Assembly (NCBI RefSeq): GCF_027409185.1
Contig: NC_084463.1
Location: 49,904,907 to 49,968,906, forward strand
Reading direction: 5' to 3'
DNA length: 64,000 bases
From: Cynocephalus volans
Taxonomy: Eukaryota > Chordata > Mammalia > Dermoptera > Cynocephalidae
The stretch's first letter is position 1, and the number at the start of each line of letters is the position of its first letter. The translations under genes were made by a program, and so were the position numbers. Under the pieces are notes generated by a model. It made no database searches, was not told the origin of the DNA, and was given only the letters and a program-made list of their open reading frames with translations. Of the stretch, positions 48,723 to 59,963 are shown one piece after another.

Positions 48723-49564
48723 TACCCCAAACTCTGTCTCGGCGTTTACTGCCAGAGAAGCCAAGTTGTGAAAATATTATTTTAATAAAAAATCAACCTG
48801 AAAATATTAAACAATAATGTAGCATGCCCTGAAATATAGAGTTAAAGAAGGTTTCACATAGACCTTTTTTTGGTAACACAGGGAGCCAAACCTTCTACCT
48901 TGGTTTTATCAACAACTAACCAACTTAGCTAACTGGACAGCCCTCATATAGGCTTTTACTTTAATACAACAAGTATAAAACCTTCAAGTTACTTCCATTT
49001 ACATAATGGAAGATTTGTGTGTGTTTTATTTTTAAAAAAAAAAAAACAAAAGCAGAGGCCAGAGAATAAGTAGAAAAGCAGAGTTAAGAATATGGGAAAA
49101 TAATCAGAAGTATACCAATATTTTCCTGAACTATCAAAAGCACAGGTTAATTAGGTAACATAAAATTGCTGATTGCACCGAGTATCCGTAACTCAGAGAG
49201 AAAATAAATATTCCAGCTGAGAAGTTCTGCTCTGGTCTATCTTTAGGTAGAAACCACTGTGTTCCAAATTGTTTAATATACTTAAATTATGAACTTCCTA
49301 CTAAATTTAATCTGCTAGAGGCAATAGTGAAAGATGTTTTCTTTGATCTAAAAGATATCTGGATTAAACCCAATGCAACAAATATTTTTCCATGTAACAA
49401 AGCAGTTTCTTCCAAGTTTTTATTTGTGACATGAACCCACACTTCTATCACTTGGCAATCACAAAGTTTGGGACACCATGGCTCTGAAGGCCTGAGTTTG
49501 TCCTAATCTCACCCCAATAGATCCAGGGTTAAAGTGGATGAGAAAGGAGGGTACAGAGTACAGC
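48723..49564. other. Unassigned unique sequence
   Basis: No recognised repeat or gene. An A-tract of about 15 bases lies at 49032-49047. Confidence 0.4.
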
Positions 49565-49730
49565 AAACAGAATATGAGTGTCTGGACTATAGTCTCAAGT
49601 CAACCACAGACCAGTGTGTGACCTTGAGTAAGTTACTTCCTGTCTCTGAGTGTCCATTTTCTCATACGTAAAACTGAGGGTTGAACCAGATGACCTTTAA
49701 ATTTTGGTGATTCAAAGGTTTTGAAATAGC
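49565..49730 (+). repeat. MIR SINE
   Basis: 'gaccttgagtaagttacttc' and 'ttttctcatacgtaaaac' are the MIR core. Confidence 0.8.
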
Positions 49731-50789
49731 GGATGGACAATGAGGAAAAGAGTGGGGGAAATGTCATATACAGGATTCAGAAGAAATGTTTGTCGCGCTG
49801 CAATTTACAGCTGGCAGCCACACGTGTCTGCACCCAGGGTGGGCACTGTGTGCTCCGGGCAGCGTGGGAGGCCCCACCGCGGCACCTGCTCAGAGCAAAC
49901 GAGGTTGCTCACCTCACAAGCTGCCCCTTCTCATCCTCCTCTGACCGTGTTCTCCGTTAGAAGAAACATAATGGAAAACACACAGGCTTTTTAATAAAAT
50001 TGATCTGGATCAAGTCATATTTTTAGCATAAATAGTCAGTTCCTTTGAACACCAGCCTAAGTTCTGTGAGATTCTTTACCTTGCTGGTGTAAGGAAGATG
50101 AGTATGTAAATGACATAAAAGCTTATTTTAAAAGAGCATTATATAAGCTTAAAAAAAAAAGATGGCAATGCCTACCTTAAAATGTTCCTGTGAAGAGTGG
50201 TCATATGTATGGAGAACCAGAACTTAGGAAGTGCTCAAAAAACAGCAGCTATTAATACTCTCTTTGCAATGACATGTTCACATGGACATTTTAGAGGTTT
50301 CAGTTCTCTTTCACTAGCATTTGCTTCTTTAATCTAAGCAGAATTAATGAGTCTAGAAAGCAAATAATAAAGCTAGGGAGATTTCTAAGAATGTACCCAC
50401 AGAGCACGTAACACCATAAAAGTATCTTTTCTTTCCCCCTCATCCCTCAGCTGATTGGGGGAATAAATGAATCTTCAGTAAACATTCCTGGCATCAGATA
50501 TTTCCAGGCATTGTATTATGCCTCCAAATGTCTGTGTAAGTTAATTATCTTCATGAAGATTGGTAATTATTTGGAAAGTGTGCTTCTGAATCTACTTGTA
50601 GAATCACTGAGGACTCAATCAGGAGGGCAATAGTCTATTCACACTTGAAGTGGATCTGGAATAAGATATCGGCTGTACGTGAACCAGAAGCTTTCCACAT
50701 GAAAATAGGGCATTGCGGGGTTGGAGGGGGCGGGGGGCTGTTAGTGAAGGGCTTAGAGATACTTTAAAAATTATAGAGTATTAGACCTG
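49731..50789. other. Unassigned unique sequence
   Basis: No recognised repeat or gene. The two overlapping plus frames at 49733-49994 have no motif. Confidence 0.4.
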
Positions 50790-50960
50790 GAGGAAAATGC
50801 AGAGAAATAGATAGTAATGTGGTCCATTCATTTTCATTTGAAGTATCTGGGGTACAAAAGAGTTAATGATTTACCCAAGGCCATAGCTTTGTAGTGGTAC
50901 AACTCAGACTAAAATCTGCATGGCCTACCTTCTAAATTAATATCCTTTCCACATCTACCA
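50790..50960 (+). repeat. MIR SINE
   Basis: 'gatttacccaaggccatagc' followed by 'ctttgtagtggtacaac' is a diverged MIR. Confidence 0.6.
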
Positions 50961-51129
50961 AGCTTTGCCATGACAAAATAAGATATTAAAAAATTGACAT
51001 ATGTTATTGGGCCAGATTGAAATTGGGACATATAATCTTATCACGTGAGTACGTATAATTTCTTTCTCCCTTATCTTGATGCCAGAGAAAATGAGAACAG
51101 GTCAGAAGACATAGGCATGCCCTAAGGAA

Positions 51130-51354
51130 CCCGGTGGAATCATGGGACAACATAGGCTTTGGCTCCAGTAAGACATGGGTTTAAATGACAGCTCAGTGTA
51201 CCTTTAAGCTAGTTCCTCAACCACTATAAGCCTCAATTCCCCATGGTTCCCATAAAATGAAGATAATACCTGTCTTAAGGGCTTAACAAGGGAGCACAGA
51301 GAACACATGTAAAGATCTTGGCAATAGTAGGTGTTCAATAAATGCCAGTTATTA
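51130..51354 (+). repeat. MIR SINE
   Basis: 'tggctccagtaagacatgg', 'gctagttcctcaaccactat' and 'taggtgttcaataaatgcc' are MIR landmarks. Confidence 0.75.
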
Positions 51355-52639
51355 CCACTGAAGTTCACACATGACTCAGTATCACCCCAAGGCCATTTGG
51401 AGAGGATTGGGTATCACATTGAGCTTGAGCTCAGGTCTAACTGCTACCAGCTGTCACAGATACAAGACCTCAGCCTTGCTCTTGTCTTGCCTGAGCCTTG
51501 GCTCCTGTTTATAAATGGGAGCTATGTTCTACTATCCCCATCAGGCTGTGACCTACTGTGGGGATTCTTCTGTTTCCCCAGTGCTAGTCCCAGGGGTCTA
51601 CCAGAGTCAAATCAATCCATGAATGTCGAAAGAAGAACACTGCAGAGGAGTCCAGAGTGGGAGAGACCTGCCTGGACTGTCTCTCCTACCTGTGTCCCTG
51701 GAAGGTTCCTCGGGGAGACATTCTCCTGACCACCCTGAATATCCCTGCTCCAAGGTGTCAGGAAATTTTATTGTTTAGTCATTGCTCTATGTTCAGCACA
51801 TGCGCCCACACAGAATTCCACTTACATGTCCACTTACATCTGAAACAGTCATGTTTTCTCAAGAAAACAAAGTTCATGCTCTTAGGCAGTAAAAATACCT
51901 TACTTTTTACTCATTTCCTTCACCATTCCCAAACTCCATATGGTATGCTTTGTGGTGATTTGAAAAAGCTGTTCTCAACAGCTCCTGCTTGCCCCCTCTC
52001 TCCCCACAATGTCTTTATTCAAAATATAGCATAACATTGCTAACCAAAAAGACATCAGCCATCTGGCAAAGTACTATTTTTACTGCTAAGGAAACCAAAA
52101 TATTAATTACCTTAAAATAGTAACACCTTTTTTTTTTTCCATTGACCCTCTTTTGTAAATTCCTCTAAAATATGTTTGCTAAAAACTATCTTTAGGGAGC
52201 TGGAGACTAAGATAAGGTCACCCAACCATGGATAGCAGTGGGTACTCCTGCGATTTAATTATCATCCAAGTGTTTAAATAAAATAAAGGCCCAAGACATG
52301 TATTTGGAGACTCAGAGAATAAATGACAAATTGCAACTTATAGATTTACATAGATTGAGCTTTCTGTCTTCAGTGCTGCCAGGAGAAAACCTGACACTGA
52401 CGCTTTCAGCTGCTTTGTGCTTTTCAAGAAATTTGAAAAATAACACCTTGAAAGTCCTTAGATCTTTCCCATCCAATAAAGTAGAATTTGTTTTTTTGGA
52501 TAAGGATTTGAGTTCTCCAAAAGGCAGAAAATGTGCCTGCGTGGATGAACCCTATCTGCTGAAAAATGGCATCTTCAATTCCTTCATCACCATTGTCACC
52601 ATTTATCAAGAATTTAGAATGTATATAAAATTGCACTAA
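51355..52639. other. Unassigned unique sequence
   Basis: 1.3 kb with no recognised repeat or gene. Frames at 51331-51729 and 51657-52034 lack motifs. Confidence 0.4.
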
Positions 52640-52844
52640 GAGCTTAACATGTAGTAATTCAATTCATTTTGACACTAACTCTGCAAGGAAGGTAATGTCA
52701 ACTTTAATTTGTAAATGGGGAAACTGAGGCACAGAGAGGCTCATTTCCCCAGTCGTGAAGCTAGGACAGAGCAGAGCCATAATTCAGATTCAGGTGAGCC
52801 TGGTTCCCAAGCTCATGCTCTCTCCACTGCCGACTGGATCCCTC
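52640..52844 (+). repeat. MIR SINE
   Basis: 'tggggaaactgaggcacag' and 'gcagagccataattcagatt' mark the MIR tail. Confidence 0.7.
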
Positions 52845-53935
52845 GCTGAGGTCTTGATGTCTGTGGCTGTTTGATGAATTGTATCTTCTAGACTCTTAAG
52901 GATTCAGCTCTAAATTAAAATATCTCTAACTCATTTGTGAATAGAAGGAACTAAGAGAATCATGGGACACTGTGAAAACCATGACATTTTTTAACCAGAT
53001 AATTAAGTCATGACATTAATAAATTTGTTGAGAGTCTAAGATTTTTTAAAAAATTAACTAATATGTTCTTTTTTAACTCACTTCTCAGAGGGGAGTCTTC
53101 TCTAACTGTCAAGAGCTGGAGATTTCTTGCTGCTAATGTTTGCTAACGCCCCAGCCAGCCTGCTTAGGAACATGTTGACAACATTAAAGACAGGCTGAGT
53201 GTACTCATGAAAAGATAAATATTAAAAATGAGCTGGAGGAAAGGAGAGAAAGGTTTTTTTTATTATTATTAGCACATGTCATTAGGCAAACAAACGATGC
53301 TGTTTTCTTTTGTTCTGTTTGTTTCTGAAACAAAAATGATGGTGGATGGAGGGAATCACATCTCAGAAATCAGCAACTTCAGAGTCAGGATCAGATTATT
53401 AAAATCCTCAACAGGCATGAAACGTTTCACTAGAAGGACAGAAACAGAATATTTGGAAACATGCTATGGTAAAGATTTTTTGTCTCCCTCTGATCAAAGT
53501 TACCAAAAGAAAAGAGATGTAAAGAGTCAAAAAGACACGTATGTGCACTGCTGCCTTGAAAAACAGAAGTGCTGGCTTCACATTGTGACAATATGTAAAT
53601 TTCATCACTTGACAATGGGATTGGGCCCTTCAGGCTGATCATGGCTCCATCATGGACCCTTAAGCAACTAGTCCAAGCCAAAGCATAGAAAACACTAGAG
53701 CCTAGTAATTAAAGGGTCTTAAATCTGGAAGGGACTTACCTAGCTCATCCCCTAGGTAAAGGGAGGAAAGACTATGCCTAGTTGGTACTGGCGAGAACTT
53801 CTTTCTTATAGATCACTGGAAACTCTTAAAATTCTGCTTAAAATGTAATTCCCAAGCAGAAAGTTAGAGGTTCTTTTTTTCTGATTAAATACGGACTTCT
53901 TTAAAGCTATTCACATAAATCTTTTACTTATATAC
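52845..53935. other. Unassigned unique sequence
   Basis: About 1.1 kb with no recognised repeat or gene. Confidence 0.4.
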
Positions 53936-54260
53936 TTTCCTTCATTCATTCCTTCATTTAATCCTTCAATAAATATTCATAGAGCACACACCATGTGCCA
54001 GGGCCCCTTCCAGGTGATAACAATACAAAGATGACTAAAATTTGATCTGTACTTTCGAGAAGCTCACCTTCTAATTCTATTCACTGTGATTAATGAGCCT
54101 ATAACAGGGAAAAGTACAAGATGCAGCAGAGGCAGGCACAAAAGATGTAACTCAACCCAGGAAGGTCAGAAGTGAGGTTTCAGTCGAGACCTGATGGAGG
54201 GAGAGCAGCTCACCAGGCAGACGAAAGGGAAAGGGGCTGTCTGGGAAAGGAGGGAGTTCA
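53936..54260 (+). repeat. L2 LINE fragment
   Basis: 'ttcattcattccttcattta', 'caccatgtgccagggcc' and 'agacctgatggagggag' are L2 3' end landmarks. Confidence 0.65.
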
Positions 54261-54772
54261 GACAAGACACATGGTGCCATGGTCTCCATGCCCTTATGGA
54301 TAGAAAACTGAATGGAATTACTTATTCGTGAGATGGTATAGGCTAAAAATTAGGATGTCTTTAAAATACTTCGGAACTTTCTAAATAACTGACAAATAAT
54401 GAAGGTGGCTAGGATGATTGGGGGTATAGCATTCACTTTTTAGATAACCGTACTCTTCCATATTATATCCCTGATGGCTCACATCAGAAAGGGAAAAGCC
54501 ATCTTCACCCTCTGCATATCAGAGTAAGTGGCCTAAATAGATAGTACAGGTATTTAATCAAAGACAGAATCCTGAGCCGAGAAAAACACAGGGCTCCCCA
54601 GACTGGTGATCCCTGTGTGGCTTGTCTGGAGGAGTTGCCTCTCAGGCTTAGCTCCACGCCGCCTTCCTGCCGTGCCCAGCAGCGCTCGGCTGGCTTTCTG
54701 GCTGCAGTGCCGCATTGCTGACTCACAGGCGATCTGACAACCACCCAGAACCTCCTGTCCTCGTTCTGCCTC
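54261..54772. other. Unassigned unique sequence left of hairpin
   Basis: No recognised repeat or gene. Confidence 0.4.
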
Positions 54773-54816
54773 TGTTTATGGGGGGAAGACATAGCCAGGT
54801 CTTCCCCCCATAAACA
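54773..54816. repeat. Perfect 18-bp inverted repeat with 8-nt loop
   Basis: Left arm TGTTTATGGGGGGAAGAC (54773-54790), loop ATAGCCAG (54791-54798), right arm GTCTTCCCCCCATAAACA (54799-54816). The arms pair without mismatch, including a run of six G-C pairs. It is not in a recognised transposon and has no terminator role in a mammal. Confidence 0.95.
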
Positions 54817-55130
54817 TGAGCACATTTGAGCCTTTTCCCCATCCTGTGTCTACATCTGCTTCTAGTTAGACACAATTTCTAATCTTTTTTCTAAAGCACC
54901 AATGTCACTTTGAATTCTGAATCTTTTACCAAAGTAACAGAACTCAGTTTCTACAACCTTGTCATAGCCATACTTAAATAATTTATTAGTCTTCATTGAA
55001 CTCTGCTGTGTCATTGATTGAAATGTGACTTACCTTAGTCCCAAGGGTTCTTCCTACTGAACATCACTCATTACTTCCCTAGCCTACCATTTATTTTCAA
55101 GGACAATTTTCAAATTATGTTTCTAACCAG
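54817..55130. other. Unassigned unique sequence before minisatellite
   Basis: No recognised repeat or gene. A TTCTAAC at 55121-55127 is inverted relative to GTTAGAA in the first repeat unit. Confidence 0.4.
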
Positions 55131-55987
55131 ATGTTAGAAACGTACCTAGGAATTGTGTGTGTCCTTAGCCACATTTCCATAGGGTCTGATATTGTGATGT
55201 TAGAAACGTACCTAGGAATTGTATGTGTCCTTAGCCACATTTCCATAGGGTCTGATATTGTGATGTTAGAAACGTACCTAGGAATTGTGTGTGTCCTTAG
55301 CCATATTTCCATAGGGTCTGATATTGTGATGTTAGAAACGTACCTAGGAATTGTGTGTGTCCTTAGCCACATTTCCATAGGGTCTGATATTGTGATGTTA
55401 GAAACGTACCTAGGAATTGTATGTGTCCTTAGCCACATTTCCATAGGGTCTGATATTGTGATGTTAGAAACGTACCTAGGAATTGTATGTGTCCTTAGCC
55501 ACATTTCCATAGGGTCTGATATTGTGATGTTAGAAACGTACCTAGGAATTGTATGTGTCCTTAGCCACATTTCCATAGGGTCTGATATTGTGATGTTAGA
55601 AACGTACCTAGGAATTGTATGTGTCCTTAGCCATATTTCATAGGGTCTGATATTGTGATGTTAGAAACGTACCTAGGAATTGTATGTGTCCTTAGCCACA
55701 TTTCCATAGGGTCTGATATTGTGATGTTAGAAACGTACCTAGGAATTGTATGTGTCCTTAGCCACATTTCCATAGGGTCTGATATTGTGATGTTAGAAAC
55801 GTACCTAGGAATTGTATGTGTCCTTAGCCACATTTCCATAGGGTCTGATATTGTGATGTTAGAAACGTACCTAGGAATTGTATGTGTCCTTAGCCACATT
55901 TCCATAGGGTCTGATATTGTGATGTTAGAAACGTACCTAGGAATTGTATGTGTCCTTAGCCACATTTCCATAGGGTCTGATATTGTG
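55131..55987. repeat. 66-bp minisatellite, 13 copies
   Basis: Units begin atgttagaaacgtacctagg at 55131, 55197, 55263, 55329, 55395, 55461, 55527, 55593, 55658, 55724, 55790, 55856 and 55922. Unit 8 lacks one C ('catatttcatagg'), so it is 65 bp. The other units are nearly identical; variants are GTGTGTGT versus GTATGTGT and CCACATT versus CCATATT. Because 66 is 22 codons and no stop falls in one frame, each strand has an open run: MLETYLGIVCVLSHISIGSD on plus and MEMWLRTHTIPRYVSNITIS on minus. The 1-nt loss in unit 8 breaks both frames. A degenerate half unit ('tttagaaacattaccaagg') follows at about 56000. Confidence 0.97.
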
Positions 55988-56109
55988 CTACAAAGATCAA
56001 TTTAGAAACATTACCAAGGTCAAGAGAGATGACTTCTACAGGCACCGAAACTGTCCTTCTGCCCTAAATGAGACTAATTTTCTTCTGATAGGGCTTGATC
56101 TTGACAAGC

Positions 56110-56334
56110 AGTAACCATAATGCCAACTAGTATTTGTAGTCTTTAGAGTGTCCAAAGGAATGTCACATAACTGAACCTAACGATACCTCCATGAGGTAGG
56201 TGTTATAGGTCTCAATAGATGAGAAAACTGAAGCACACAGAAGTTAAGAGTTTTGCCCTGATTCGCACACAAGTAAACAGCTAAACACAGATTTGAAGGC
56301 AGGTACTCCTAGGTCAAATCCTATATCAACGCTA
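56110..56334 (+). repeat. MIR SINE
   Basis: 'aacgatacctccatgaggta', 'gaaaactgaagcacacag' and 'gcacacaagtaaacagct' are MIR landmarks. Confidence 0.7.
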
Positions 56335-57794
56335 GGGTCTTGGAAAAATTAATTTTATAATAATTTCCTGTGTTAAAAAATTAGAGTTATAGTCCTGCAA
56401 TTTCCCATTTAATCTCCAGGTATGTTCCCAGACTTCTATTAACTCTCATTAATTGAGCTAATATCCCATGGATAGCAGCAGGCAACTATTTTAGTGTCGT
56501 GGAATGTAAGTCAGCACAGCTTTTTAGACAAGAAACATAAGCAGAACATGGTGCTTGAAAATAAATGGTAGACTAGGGACGTAGCAAGTGATGTTCAGTA
56601 AAATGAAATCTTGCAACCAGGGTAACATTTTAATCAATGACATCTCAAAAAGCTCAGTGAAGAAGTCTGCACATTTTTACAAATCTTTTTCTGACCCTTC
56701 TTTACTTGTTTTTTCCTGCCTTTGAGTCTGATGTCTGCCCATTTTCAAAGAAGTCGTCTGTATTTTTTACCACATTCAGTTTTTAGCATTTTGGTTTTAT
56801 AACACTAAGTAACTAAGATTGAAAGAAAGGCAATAAGAGAGTGAGATCAAAGTATGTGGAATTTTTAAAAAGCATTACAATAGGCCTTGAATCTTTTTTT
56901 AAGATGAAAGAAACAAATTAGCCCCCAATACTTTAATAGGTGCCGCTAATTGGCATAAACTTAATTTAAGGTCATAGATAAAAAAAAACCTCTCTTATGT
57001 GACGAAGAAAGCAGTTTAGGGAACTGATAAACGCCCTGGGCACCACCTTTTCCAGAACATAGGTGAATAGTTCAGTCTCTAACCTGCTTTTGATTGCCCC
57101 AAAGAAGGAACACTGGTAATAACTATTGGAAGTCTTTGGAGAAATTAGCAAAGAAAGAGGGTGGTGATTGTGGGGCTCCCAAATGAAAGCAAAATGTGAG
57201 GGTTTCTAAGTCACTGTAGAACCTGCAGGACAGAGTGTTTGGTCAGTGACTCACCACGTAAATGGAACGCCAGCAGGCACGTGCATCTTGGCAGAACACG
57301 TAGGAGGAGGGCAAGCGGAAGCAACTTACCAGGACCCACGTGGGTCTATTTGTAGAGAAGTGAATTCTGTGACCTCATATCAAGGAGGGCAAGAGTGTGG
57401 AATTCCTTTGGAATTACTTAATAAAGCTCTTATACAGACAGCTCGATTTGGTCAGATGCCAGCTGCATATATGAATACAAGGAATCCAGTATAGTTTTGG
57501 AAAAGAACCAAAAAGGCAGTCAGCAACTAGTTTTGCAGAAGGATGCTCCGATTATTTACATGCTTTTTCTTTTTTAATAACCTGCTTTATTTCTGTCTTG
57601 GAGGGATTACTAAAGCCTTGGTTAGGCCCAGAAGGCAAATTATTTTCATTATCTTTTTTAGAGGGCTGTACATAGTTTATGTGACAAATCATTTTTTAAA
57701 GTGTACTAAATTAAATGCATCATAGGACCTACGTGTGTACATGCAATGTTTCCAAATGAGCAGATGCAGCTTCAACAGCTTTCCTCTGCACATT
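56335..57794. other. Unassigned unique sequence
   Basis: 1.4 kb with no recognised repeat or gene. The frame at 57246-57494 has no motif. Confidence 0.4.
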
Positions 57795-58015
57795 GCTTTA
57801 CAGTTTGTCTAGGGCCTTCAGATGCCCTGTTGTTTGGTTCTCACAACACTCCTATGAGATGTTCATGACATATTAGTATCCCCATATTACAGAAGGGACA
57901 TGTGTATTACTTTTCCAAAGTGATATTCAAAATTCCAGCATGCAAAGTTCAAAAATGGCAGTGTGATACTGAAAACCACGTTTTCCAGTTGTAAACACAG
58001 GGCTCTTGCCTCTAA
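57795..58015 (+). repeat. MIR-type SINE
   Basis: 'ggttctcacaacactcctat' and 'ccatattacagaagggac' are MIR landmarks. Confidence 0.6.
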
Positions 58016-58224
58016 ACTAGGCTACTAGAGAAGTTCTACTGGAAATTACTAGGATCTTCCCTTGCCCTGCCCTCCTGCATTCATTAAGGACTCACCAGCA
58101 TGGACATTAGGAGTTCAAATGATGGCAGCTGGTCATTCAGGCTTTACTGTGCACCTGTTCATGTCTAAGCACCCACCTGTTAATTGTGCTATTAAATGAA
58201 GTTATGAAAGTAAAAAGACATATC

Positions 58225-58400
58225 CAATTCAACTTATCCCTCAGTAAAAGAGACACAAACAATTGTAATAAAGTGTGGCACATAATAGAATACTGACATG
58301 AGTAGAGGAGGAAATCCTAACTTGTTCTGGATGGGGCCAGGCAAGGCTTCACTGAGAATACGGTACTTGAAATGAGTTTTGAAGGTAGTGGACTATGGTG
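58225..58400 (+). repeat. L2 LINE fragment
   Basis: 'ggccaggcaaggcttcactg' and 'tgaaatgagttttgaaggt' follow the L2 3' UTR pattern. Confidence 0.5.
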
Positions 58401-58649
58401 TTGGTTTCCATATGGTACATTTTACATGCCCAAATAAACTGGACAACTGAGTATAAATCATATAGATTATTAAAAATCTTGCAAGTTGAATGGAATTAGG
58501 AGAAAGCAATTAAATACAGTATGAACTAATAATTGCAAAGCATGTTAGCTATTCCTCATTCCCCTAGGATAAGTAGCATCTGGAACAGATGTTTCCAGAA
58601 ACGGTCAGTCAACCCATCAACAATTCAATAACTAATGACCAGACAAATG

Positions 58650-59025
58650 AAGGGTTTTGTATACTGGGAAGTCTGAAGTCAAGGGACACATCTGGTGAGG
58701 GCCTTGCTGTTGGTGGTGACTCTCTATAGCGATGCAGGACATCACCTGGTGAGAATGGGCACAGCAAGAGTGAGTTAACTTTCTCACTGGCTCTCCTTGT
58801 AAAGCCATCAGAACCATGCTGATTGCCATCCATTAAAACATCAGCTCATTACTCCATCAATGGATGAATCCATTCACCAGAACATGGTCCTCACAATCTA
58901 ATCACGATAAAGTCCCCACCTTTCAAATACCATAATTGGATTTCCCACCCTCTTAACACTGTTACAATGCAGATTAAGTTTCCAATACATGATCTTCTGG
59001 AGGACACGTTTGACCCATAGCGGAC
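58650..59025 (-). mobile_element. MaLR-type LTR
   Basis: 'actgggaagtctgaagtc', 'ggtgagggccttgctg', 'ttggatttcccaccctctt' and 'agtttccaatacatgatc' match the reversed MaLR LTRs at 34505 and 44115. Confidence 0.75.
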
Positions 59026-59342
59026 TGGATGTTGGCTTTTATCAAATGCCTTTTATATCTTTCAGTAAGAGCATATGCCTTTTGCCCTTGAGTTTGCTGA
59101 AGGCTTAAGTTCATAGATTGATAAACATTTCCATTATTAAATAAATCCTACTTTGTCACAATATATTATTACTGTATATTATTTGCCACAATATATTATT
59201 ATTATTATATGATACAATGCTGTATTTTATTTTCTAATACGTTATTTACAATCTTTGAATCTACATTCATCAATGGACCTGATGTACAATTTCCTTTTCC
59301 TCCTCGCAGCTGTTTTGCTGCTACTCCTTTTCTGTTGTTGTT

Positions 59343-59963
59343 TGCAGTGGATTGAATTATGTCCCCCCAAAACTTACTGAAGCTTGAATTTTGTCTCCAA
59401 GTTTTATGTATTAGAAACTTGGTCCCCGACGGTGACTGTTAAGAAGGTGGGAAATCTGCTTATGGTAATTGAAAGGTGGAGCCTTGAAGAGGTAGTTAGA
59501 TGTGGGACCGTGCAGTAGTGAATGGATTAAAAATGGTGGTCAGGGGCTTGGTTCTGAGGGCTTTAAAAGAAGGGAGAGGAGCTGACCTTGTTGCTCACTC
59601 AGGAGAGTGCGGGGCTGGGAGCGCAGCAGCGCTGGGAGCACGGAGGCCGCGGGTTCGGATCCTATATAGGGATGGCCGGTGCACTCACTGGCTGAGTGCA
59701 GTGCAGGCGACACCAAGCCAAGGGTTATGATCCCCTTACCGGTCACAAAAAAAGGGGGGGGGGAAAGAGAGTCTCTCTCTGCACTTTCTCCGCTCTCTCT
59801 GCTTCCACCATCTTGCAACAGAGATTCCTGGGTCACTGTTGCCACCATCAGATGGACTTTGAACTTCCCAGCCTAGTAACTGTAAGCAATAAATTTTGGT
59901 TTTCTTCATAAATCACCCAGGTTCAGGTATTTTGTTATAAGCAACAGAAATGGACTAATACAT
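59343..59963 (+). mobile_element. MaLR-type LTR containing a SINE
   Basis: Opens 'ggattgaattatgtcccccc' and closes 'aaatggactaataca', with the AATAAA at 59889. It is split by the SINE at about 59579-59760. Family resemblance to the antisense LTRs at 34505, 44115 and 58650. Confidence 0.75.
59579..59760 (+). mobile_element. Second CYN-like SINE, diverged
   Basis: The same two-part body as at 16536, with 'gggttcggatcctatatagg', 'ctggctgagtgcagtgcag' and 'aagggttatgatccccttac'. The first half carries a longer GC-rich linker. The tail is A7 followed by about ten G bases (59754-59763), unusual for an A-tailed SINE. Flanking duplications are not clear. Confidence 0.8.

Noticed and set aside
54773-54816. 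Rho-independent terminator
   Set aside because: It lacks a following T-run and the genome is mammalian, so bacterial terminator logic does not apply.
55115-56005. CRISPR array or repeat-protein gene
   Set aside because: Units abut directly with no unique spacers, the organism is a mammal, and the frames break at unit 8. It is a minisatellite.
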